Positions 56,255 through 64,000 of a stretch of 64,000 nucleotides of DNA are shown one piece after another. This DNA comes from Halocafeteria seosinensis. Lineage: Eukaryota; Sar; Bigyra; Bicosoecida. Each line of letters opens with the position of its first letter. The stretch's first letter is position 1. The stretch lies in the NCBI GenBank assembly GCA_001687465.1, contig LVLI01000214.1, positions 163,033 to 227,032 on the forward strand, read 5' to 3'. Under the pieces are notes generated by a model. The model had not been told where the DNA came from and did no database searches. It saw only the letters and a list, made by a program, of their open reading frames with translations. A program made the translations under genes and the position numbers.

Positions 56255-56689
56255 GCTACTGGAGTGACAATAGAAATGATATTCTCTTCAGTATACCATG
56301 CGACATGTATGTATTCGCCGTATACAGGACATAAAGGGCGTCCGTTTGAAACTCAACGATGTTTTTGAAGGGTATTGCAGATCCTTGTTCGGATTGTAAT
56401 TCAAAGGGAATTTTACTTCACTCTCTTTCTTGTTTTGTATCAGAAACAAGTTGTAATTTCTCTGACAATCGTTTCAGTGTAGAATAAACCATGTTATAGC
56501 GCATATCTAAGGGTTTTGGGCGACTCTTGGGTCAGGTATTCGTGCCAAGGACCCTTACAGCATTGTAATTGGGTTTTCAGGGGTTGTGTTTAGCCAACCG
56601 CGCAACCAAACGTAGTTTCTTAGGGCAATGCTTTCCCATCCCTACAAGTGAGATGTGGTCTCGTCACGTGCGCTAGTTGTGTTAACAAT
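56255..56689. other. Divergent promoter region, RAD60-like / beta-helix genes
   Basis: 435 bp between divergent start codons, AT-rich in its first half. No open frame or structure of note. Confidence 0.5.
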
Positions 56690-58662
56690 ATGTTACAACT
56701 GCGTTGTGGCGTTTACGTTGGGGCCGTTGCAGTATTGGGTCACATGTGTGTGTGTGTGGCTACTCTGATAGGGTAAGGGAGTCTTGTGCTATGCACTTAC
56801 CAGATTAGTTCCCGTAAAATCTATCTTGCAGCCGTGTCGGTTACTCCGCTGACAACAGGAGAATGCCACCGACAGAGCAGCTTTCTCCGTCAGCTGTTTG
56901 GCTAGCGAGCAGGCTTGGGAGTTCGATGTGCGAGCAGGACACTGGATCACTCCTTACCGACGAGACAAGGCGTTATTTTTCTCAGTGCTCCAAAAGCCCC
57001 ATTCGGATTGACAAGAAGAACAGATACATAGAGCATGGAGGCACAGGTAGGGTACGGGTGCAACTTACACATAGCGTTGATGGGTCGAGCGAACATTACT
57101 TGTCGCCAAAAGATCCACGTGTGGCTTTGAAGTCGGGTCACTACCTCGCTCAGATGTTATTGCATGAAAAGAACAAGACATGCTGGTCCATATTACAGTT
57201 TCTGGTGAAGTCTGCTAGGGGTGACACAGAACTTGGGCTCCCGCCATGGGTTCCTCCCATCGCAAGCGAAATTGAACTCGACCAATCCTGTAGTTCGCCG
57301 GAGCTGGAAATTGTGACTGCTGTTTCACCTCCTGATCAACTGTACCACCGTCTTCCTTTTGTGGCCCGGCTCCTTGACGAAAGCTCCCGATGGTACCGCA
57401 TTCCTAATGCTACCCTCATTATTGGTACGAGAAAATACTTGATGAACCGTGGCCTGGCTTGGGGATATCTCGATGTTACTGAGATACAGACGTTTATAGT
57501 ATATATTGGAGGACGCAAGGTGATTTCTTCGGTAAAGAGACTAGGGCTTAAGTCTTTGCCGCAGTTGGTAACGATAGACAGCGATGTAACAGGCACACAG
57601 CAAATCCCCGGAGGAAGCATTCTGGTGGTCCGGGGCCCCGGTATCGTAATCAGGAGACACGCGTCTCTTATCATCGGCAAAGGCTCGACCGTCTTCCTTG
57701 GTAAGAGCACCGATCTCTTGGTCTACGGGAAGCTTGAAATTCAGGGCACAAAAAGCCACCCTGTTAGCTTCTTGCCGGAACAGCGAGGGAGTGCATGGGG
57801 GGGATTGGCTATCTCTGGTGCCGCTGGTTTCGTAAATGCAACGGACACTTTCTTTGTGGGAGGAGGGGGTTTCACAAGGCGCATTCCTGTCTTGAGAAAG
57901 CCACCCTTCGGCCATCAAAAGGATGCACCCTTAGTTTCTGTTCTTGGAGGGGCAAGTTTCAAGTGCGACGGATGTTACCTTTACGATTGCGTTGGGCAAG
58001 GTGTAACTGGAACGAACGGGGACGTCTCGTTGAGAAACAGTCTTCTCAGCGGTTTTTCAATGGGAACCGAGCTATATGATTGCGATGTCAGCATTCACTC
58101 GTCCTTGTTGACGGGGTTTCCGACTATTAGTCAGAAGATCTTGGATAATGACAATGACGCATTCTATGGGGTTGGAGGCTTCATGAAATTTACTCATTCT
58201 GTTTTCTCATCTGCTAAAGATGACTGTGTGGACAGTGGAACAGGAACTGGGGGTGACATTACAGCGGAGGATTGCATTTTCGAAAACTGTTTCCACGAAG
58301 GCGTTGCGATTACCAACAAGCCTGGACTGTACAAAACTGTCAAACTGCTTGGTTGTTTGTTCGCAGGTAACCAACAAGGCTTAGAGTTGGGATGGTCGAC
58401 AAACCACACTACGGTTACAGCATTCGGCAGTAACTTTGCGTCTAATCTAGTCGGCGTTCGGCTTGGTGATAATTACGGGAAAGATATTAACGGATTTTTG
58501 AATTTGACACAGTGCACCTTTAGCGGAAACTCAAAGAATGTACTACTCTTACCGTTCAAGAAAAACGGTGAAGTCAACCCTCTTCAGGATCAGGTCCACT
58601 GCTCATCTTTGAATGAAACTCAGGTCCACGTGGTTGATGATCAGCAGGCGGTAATGACTTGA
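56690..58662 (+). CDS. Secreted right-handed beta-helix protein
   Basis: Exons 56690-56772 and 56832-58662; 637 aa. The first exon (MLQLRCGVYVGAVAVLGHM, then CVCVATLIG) is a clear signal peptide or anchor and is easy to miss, because the long frame also contains an internal ATG at 56863. The 59-nt intron joins them in phase 2. The mature protein has an N-terminal domain I do not recognise (to about residue 240), then from about 250 a series of short beta-helix turns with Gly/Asn/Asp corners (GSILVVRGPGIVIRRHASLI, LLVYGKLEIQGTKSHPVSFL, DVSIHSSLLTGF, DCIFENCFHEGVAI, NLTQCTFSGNSKNVLL), like pectate-lyase-type folds. No catalytic triad of a named polysaccharide lyase is evident. Such folds are common in bacteria, so lateral origin is possible, but the introns argue for long residence. 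Confidence 0.8.
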
Positions 58663-59295
58663 TCCTTTCCGTGAGAGTGCTATTCGCATGCCAGCCTGTA
58701 GTATCTGAAAAGCCTGCCCAAAGAAGACAAGGTCGGACAGGTATGGAGGCATCTTTCCTGTAGAGGCTTTCGCAGATGTCCGTAAAGACGAAATACTCGT
58801 GAAATGGCAACGATCCAAGGGCGGCGCTGGTTATGACGCTCTCAGCGGCTCTCTGACGCGATCTAAAACGACGTCGAGGCCAACAAAAGGGCCAAAAGGA
58901 AGGAATTACCAGTTCCAATGAAGAAAATTTACCCCTTCCAGCTATATTGGAGCGTCAACGCCATCATCCGCGAACCTGCTTTGAAGACGTTGCAAGAAGC
59001 AAGCCCATAAAGTGTAAGATCCGATGGTAACATGCTTCAATTTATATACATTAGCTACAGGGTTGAACATACATACCCGATGCATATGTTACGAACAACA
59101 CCAATGTTTTAATACTGTATAATTCACTCGATACTGTTCGCGTCCGTTTGTGAAGCAACATTGTGACGACAATCATTGTCGGACAATGTCGTATATTTGT
59201 CAACCCGAGCGCTGTTGGCTGGCGTGGAATTCGAATGCATTTCTTTACAACTCCATGCTATAACTGAATCACCACACGTGAATGGTCCGTTTGAA
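58663..59295. other. Spacer between beta-helix and IPK genes
   Basis: 633 bp between tandem plus-strand genes. A minus-strand frame of 114 codons at 58918-58574 overlaps the end of the beta-helix gene but shows no protein features. The start of the IPK frame is open further upstream without an ATG. Confidence 0.45.
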
Positions 59296-60471
59296 ATGTC
59301 ATCGTCGTCTGTATCATGCATGACGGAAGCGCCCCTCGTGGTGATCAAATTGGGAGGTTCGGCCATCACACAGAAGCATTTGGAGAATCAAGCGGCTCCA
59401 GAGAACATTGACCGCATTGTCGAGCAGATAGCTGCATTTTGGATGCAAAATCCAAAAGTAGACGGAAGGAAAAAGTATGGAGTCCTCATCGTACATGGTG
59501 CCGGCTCCTTTGGCCACCATCAAGCGAAACGCTACCAACTTCACTTGGGTGGGACAGTCGAAGCACTCGACGAAGCAGCATCAGGAAGTGATACTTTATC
59601 CTGGCAAATAGCACTTACCCATTCCGCAGTAATGAATCTGAGCATGCGCATCACGCAGGCACTCATCGACCGTCACATTCCAGCAGTGAACTGTGCTCCT
59701 TTCGGGAACTGGGTAACTCAGAATGGTGAACAGAAGGTACAGCAATGGGATCCTCACAGCATTTCTGAACTACTTCGAAGAGATTTTGTCCCCGTCTTAC
59801 ATGGAGATACTGTTTTTGATACCAAAGAAATGGTCAACATTTTATCCGGAGACACGATAATGCATACCTTGTCTGAACACTTTAGGTACGTGGATACTAC
59901 GCGGATCTACTGGGCACAACTATTGAATAACCATAAGCTGCTCGCAGAGTAGAGCATTGCATATTTGTTTCAAACGTCGATGGAATTTTTACGGAGCCTC
60001 CCACAGATCCTACTGCGCGACTTATTGTTCTTGTTAGTGTCAACGATGAGTCGAAAACGGTGCAAGATCTCTACATTGAGGATGAGTCGAAGGCTCTTCA
60101 GCGAATCTCGTTTTCATCCTTGGGGACAGAGGTAGCCACTCATGACGTCACAAACGGAATCCAGGGAAAAATTCAAGTAAGTTATCTCTTACTATACATC
60201 CGTTCGGTTGGATAGAATTCGTCTGGACTGATTCCATGTTTTTCAGGCCGCTCAGCAAGCGTTGTTTCCAAAATCCGCAAGCAGAGTCCAAGGCACAGAG
60301 TGCATGGTCTCGATCGTAGGGTGTCAAAGCGATGCACTCAAGGAAAGTTTACTTAACATACTAGGCAATGAACCGGCAAAAAACAATGCCCGTCAAGTTC
60401 GTGGAACCCATTTTCTCACCAGCACCCAAATGAAGGTCATGTCCCTCTCAGAGATCGAACGCTCGGTATAG
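59296..60471 (+). CDS. IPK: Isopentenyl phosphate kinase
   Basis: Amino-acid-kinase fold enzyme that phosphorylates isopentenyl phosphate (or dimethylallyl phosphate) to the diphosphate, feeding isoprenoid synthesis. Exons: 59296-59885, 59948-60176 and 60247-60471; 347 aa. Motifs: VVIKLGGSAIT at the N-terminus (phosphate-binding Lys-Gly-Gly), HGAGSFGHHQAKRY with His67 and His74 as in archaeal and plant IPKs, RRDFVPVLHGDTVFD, LSGDTIM and, after the first intron, FVSNVDGIFTEP, the typical nucleotide-base site. The third exon carries the C-terminal AAQQALFPKSA stretch, ending in an unusually long tail (family about 260-330 aa). No plastid leader is evident. The first intron's acceptor (59948) was chosen by frame and by the following VEHCIFVSNVDG. 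Confidence 0.92.
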
Positions 60472-60658
60472 ATTCCTATTTCTTTTCTCCTCCGAACTAT
60501 CGCTTGAAAAGTGGTAGGCTCTAACACGGTGATATTCCGAGAACTTGAATTCCCATTATTACCTGTTCTGCTGGCGCAGTGTTCCTAGGGCATCAGAGTG
60601 GCCAGAAGTGTTAGACCTAACCAGAGGCTTTCTTCCTTTCCAAAACGGGAAACAGACT

Positions 60659-61857
60659 TCAGCTCTCAGCTCTAACGTACCGCCATGCTAAGTACATAAC
60701 CAGGGCGGTGACAATCATTCCGCCGTAGACGATTGCCTTATCGCCGGCCGACCTCCGCTCAATTGCCCTAATGAGTGACCTACCGACCGAGAGACTGTTG
60801 ATCATATCTAAAACTCGACGTTGTGCTCCCTGTACGTTGAACGGAGAAGTTCATAAGAGAAAAGCAGATGCAAAAAAAGCACTCAACTGGGAAGACATAC
60901 CTTCAGTGTCGCTCGTTGCTCTCTTAAACGGGAACCAATTGTTGCTGCGATGTTCGTATATTCGTCAATCATTTGATGAGACCTTTCTAAAGATTGTTGC
61001 TCCTTCGAATATTCATTGATAGCAATGTATTGAGAGCCCTGCGTATTTCTTGAGTAGTCCTAGGTGCATCGAGTATCCGAACGCAGCCTGCTAAAAAGAC
61101 TTACGGTTGCCGACCCGGCACCTCGAAATAACTCCTCCCGTTCCTTTTCTAACCTGCTCAAATAGATCTAAGAAAGTTTTTCTCGTCCTTTCGAATCTAA
61201 TTACTCCTTTTGGGCTCCTTTGCGTACCTCTTCGACGAATATTGATTACTCATTAGCTTCTGAAGGTTTCTTCTAGCAGTTTGAGCCCCTTGTTTAAGTT
61301 GGTCAATTCTTCTGTAAAACATAATGAAGCAACCCGTAGGTTTCCGAACAGCAGTACTACATGTTGATCAATCACTCGTCGTACGTTTTCATGGGAACTA
61401 GGGTCCTCCTTGATTCTTCGGCAGCATTCCCATAAGCTTCTTGGAAGCTGCGTTGGAGCTCGTCGATATCTCTGAGGAGAGCATTGATTTCCTGGGAGAT
61501 TTCACTTTTTCTCTGGTTGGAGCAATCGCCGTTGCCTTCGGCAACTTCATTAAGAGCGAAATCAACGTTCGCTAACTGACGCTGAAGCTGTGAAAGCTTT
61601 AATTTCATGTACGCCTGGGAACCTCCAGAGCTCCCGTTCGAGGACGATTCCACCGGACGATTTCCTCGATGATGAAGACTGTTCGCAGTCTTTTCGTTAC
61701 GATCGCTGCCTGCAGACGCAGTAAATCCTCCTCTAGAGGTGCTAGCATGCTCTTGGACTCCATTCTGTGGGCGAGAATAAGTGCTATTCACGGAAGGAGC
61801 TGCCCCAAAGCCATACTTCCTGTAACTTGGCTTGCTCTCTCTAGTCGTGGACGCCAT
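60659..61857 (-). CDS. GOSR2: Golgi SNARE membrin (GOSR2/Bos1-like)
   Basis: Tail-anchored Qb-SNARE acting in ER-Golgi vesicle fusion. Exons in coding order: 61857-61385, 61311-61228, 61153-61105, 61038-60901 and 60829-60659; 304 aa. The first 70 residues are disordered and Ser-rich, an extension not found in the 212-residue human protein. Helical segments follow (SQAYMKLKLSQLQRQLANVD, RIDQLKQGAQTARRNLQKLM, LEKEREELFRG). The SNARE helix reads QQSLERSHQMIDEYTNIAAT, then LRDQ-like LREQRATLKGAQRRVLDMIN and SLSVGRSLIRAIERRSAGDK. A single membrane anchor (GGMIVTALVMYLAWRY) precedes a short lumenal tail (VRAES). The match to membrin's [20 protein letters not shown] region is strong. Confidence 0.9.
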
Positions 61858-63016
61858 AATTGAGTGTTCTTTAAAAAATAACCAGAGTTACGCTATTATG
61901 AAAATACAATCTGAAACCATACTATCGACTCGATAGTATCGAGCGGTATAGGACTGGGTACTTAAGAGCATACCTAGTAAGGTTGAAGTACTGTTGTACG
62001 AGCCTGAGAAATCAGCTTGAAGCAGGGGGGGCGGCATTGCGCCGCGGCAACTGACGAAGGTGGTAAACGGGGCCTCCGGGTTTTGCGCTAGGGGATGCTG
62101 TGTTGTGCTAGGGGATTTACCCGTGCCGTGGCGGGGCATTCCGTGCCCGCCCGGTATTGCCCGGCCCTCTCGCCCTGCAAGCCGGCGCTCAAAGGGGGTA
62201 ATCTTACAGAGGAATCGCAAGACATATGCTACGTGTAGTGAATGACTACCATGGCAGTTATGTTCTACTTTCCATTCTCATTAGATCACGAATTGATGCA
62301 TTTCTATTCACCAAGGGATAGGTGTTTTCCGATACTTTGAATCTAGCGTCACAAGGGCGAGCGTTTAGAAGAACGATGGCGCATAGTAGGCTTAGATACT
62401 AAAACCAGGAGGATTTCCGTGGCATTACAAAATGGAAATACGTCCAACGCATCCAAACAATTGCCTGAGAGACTGTCCGTCCGCTTACTACAGACGGGAG
62501 ATGCGTGTTGTACAAGCCGAGTTCTGAACTTCTGATACATGCATCGAACTTGGTACAGAGATACCCCAAGCTATGAGGAAACAGAACGCACAATGCAGGT
62601 GGATTTGGTACGCAGTCTTGCTTCCTTTAGCTCCCGTTCTCTCGAGGCCAATTCTCATTGGCCATAGAGAGCCAGGAAATCGATCGAACCACGATGGACG
62701 ATGGACTTCCCAAGATGTTGACCACAAGAAACTTGCAAGCGATAATAGCTCGGCAGCAAACGACGCTCTTGATGGCGCCTGTATATGTATTAAGGGAACA
62801 TGAAACTCCAAGTGACCCTAAGCAGATGGTTGCTTAAGCTCCACAGAAGGACGCGAGATACACAAAGCCACAGGACGGAACTCATCGCCTCACTGGTTAC
62901 ACGAGGTGTTTCTTACTGCATGGAGCCATAATTATATTGTGCAGACACAAACGCAAAGCTACGGATCATATAGCTATGTGAATGGTGGTTTTACGGAGTA
63001 GTAGCGTTGTTAGGTT
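61858..63016. other. Gene-free stretch with a GC-rich block
   Basis: 1159 bp between two minus-strand genes. About 62030-62200 is distinctly GC-rich compared with the rest of the window and contains two tandem 20-base copies with a shared GCTAGGGGAT core. An ATG frame on the plus strand, 62573-62803 (76 codons), begins with a possible signal peptide but has no further support. No known RNA gene was recognised. Confidence 0.5.
62081..62120. repeat. Two-copy 20-bp tandem repeat in the GC-rich block
   Basis: Two adjacent 20-base units share a 10-base core, GCTAGGGGAT, at 62087-62096 and 62107-62116. The flanks of the two units differ. It may be chance or part of an unknown RNA; it is not a known repeat family to me. 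Confidence 0.5.
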
Positions 63017-64000
63017 TTACTCACGAGAAGAAGTAGTATTGGGGAGGTAAGGAAGCAGCTGACGGTAGCGTTCGTACACTAGATCTTTTTCTGAATAACA
63101 CATTAAAACCTGCAGGAAAAAGGCACGAGCTACTGATATTGCGATCATGCCACTGTGCCTATCAGCCTGAAAATGCGTGGGGGTAGGAAATCGGATCTCT
63201 TTGTGAAGCGATGCGAGGTCAGTCTGGGATACAGTTTTCCCCCATGGCAATAGGGACTCTATCCACTCTCCGTGTTTTCGATGAGCATACGCAACATCTG
63301 CTGTCTCTGAGACAAGCTGCGGCCCAATGGACAGTACTCTGCACTGTCTGCCTTTGGATAACGTGAAGAAGGCGATGGTCCATATCGGAAAATCATTGTT
63401 GTCGTCTTCTTCATCCGAATGCTTTCTGACAAACACGCAAGATTGGTCTGCGCGATCGAGGGAATTCTTGAGCTCTTGGAACTCTGTTAGGGCTTTATCC
63501 GCCTCCTTAAACACATGCACGTTTGGGAGTTGCTTCCGCATTAGAGATATCAACACCGACTCTGGCACAATACCTCCTTGCAGGATTTGAACAATGTCTC
63601 GAACCGATAGACTAGCTCCGTCGCGCGGTTCAATACAGCTCTTGTCCATGTCTGTCTCGTTGCTGAGATTGAAAAGCCGCGTCACCGCTTCGGAGCTTAG
63701 TCTGGGTTCGTAATCTGGTATAATCGCCTTCGGGTCGTCTCGACTCTCATTCAAAATAAGAGCCTCTCTACTGCTTCCGATCATCCGCGTTTTAACGGCT
63801 TCCCGCCTAGTAAATCTTTCTCGCGCTCCCTCGGACATGCGATCCCAACGGACCTGCAACGGACAACGATTACAAAAACGGAGGTACAAGTANTNGGTGC
63901 TTCTGGAAAGTGNGATAGGGTACCTTCATACGTCCCGACGGTCGAGATGGTTGACTCAGGCGTTCTGCAGCAAAACATCTCAACTCAGGGACGAATTCGT
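63017..64000 (-). CDS. Hypothetical protein running off the right edge (5' end missing)
   Basis: The 3' exon is 63853-63017 (279 codons including stop). A further exon, 63924 to beyond 64000, joins in phase 0 across a 70-nt intron and reads SQPSRPSGRMK into VRWDRMSEGARERFTRREAV. The protein is mostly helical with an acidic patch (RKHSDEEDDNNDF) and a segment LPNVHVFKEADKALTEFQEL. I do not recognise the family. Three ambiguous bases (N at about 63893, 63895 and 63913) lie in the intron, not in coding sequence. Further 5' exons must exist right of the window. Confidence 0.65.

Noticed and set aside
63893-63913. Ambiguous bases (N) as a sign of a sequence break or chimaera
   Set aside because: They fall within an intron whose flanking exons still join in phase, so they look like local low quality only.
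1-64000. tRNA, rRNA, snRNA, transposon, CRISPR and viral elements
   Set aside because: I looked for B-box-like GGTTCGA motifs, rRNA cores, terminal repeats, reverse-transcriptase or transposase motifs and repeat arrays. Candidates such as the GGTTCAA at about 5122 lie inside a 62-nt kinesin intron and cannot fold as a tRNA.

Overview
This is nuclear DNA from a gene-dense microbial eukaryote (protist or alga). I can read 27 protein-coding genes. Most are interrupted by short GT-AG introns: I infer about 71, almost all 57-86 nt long, and splicing at the stated borders keeps frame in every gene modelled. Both strands are used about equally and intergenic gaps are small. No tRNA, rRNA, CRISPR array, transposon or virus-like gene was seen. 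The lineage cannot be fixed from sequence alone. SBDS carries the C-terminal zinc-finger extension known from plants and several protists. The gene set mixes animal/protist-type genes (propionyl-CoA carboxylase, canonical RAD52, diacylglycerol lipase, SECIS-binding protein 2) with an isopentenyl phosphate kinase and a bacterial-type B12-dependent ribonucleotide reductase. A free-living alga or related protist fits; a plant, animal or fungus does not fit well.

Layout. 1-8.9 kb: PCCB (5' end off the window), SBDS, a kinesin-8 motor and the histone-fold subunit POLE3. 9-20 kb: TAM41 (mitochondrial CDP-diacylglycerol synthase), an SBP2-like selenoprotein factor, gamma-glutamyl hydrolase and a 2057-residue HELZ-like RNA helicase. 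20-28.4 kb: a class II (adenosylcobalamin) ribonucleotide reductase with an organelle-type leader, an orphan with weak glyoxalase-fold resemblance, the N-terminal methyltransferase NTMT1 and RAD52. 28.7-41.7 kb: diacylglycerol lipase, a SAP-domain orphan, a long coiled-coil protein, uroporphyrinogen decarboxylase with a C-terminal membrane segment, and a CCCH-CUE-Smr protein. 41.7-51 kb: leucyl-tRNA synthetase, a TOPORS-like RING protein, a secretory-pathway methyltransferase and a secretory glycosyltransferase-like protein. 52-64 kb: a coiled-coil protein, a RAD60/NIP45-like protein with two SUMO-like domains, a secreted beta-helix protein, isopentenyl phosphate kinase, the Golgi SNARE membrin, and an orphan running off the right edge.

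How the genes relate. There is no operon. Themes do recur. Adenosylcobalamin: PCCB makes methylmalonyl-CoA, normally used by a B12 mutase, and the reductase needs the same cofactor. Genome maintenance and SUMO/ubiquitin: RAD52, POLE3, RAD60-like, TOPORS-like. Mitochondrion: PCCB, TAM41, probably the reductase. Secretory pathway: membrin, methyltransferase, glycosyltransferase-like, beta-helix protein, GGH. Clustering of these themes may be chance.

The most striking structural feature is compaction. Three convergent gene pairs have stop codons that physically overlap on opposite strands (13385-13388, 33943-33946, 54337-54342), and two further pairs are only 9 and 11 bp apart. All exon borders are inferred by eye from splice signals, frame and family similarity and have not been tested with transcripts.
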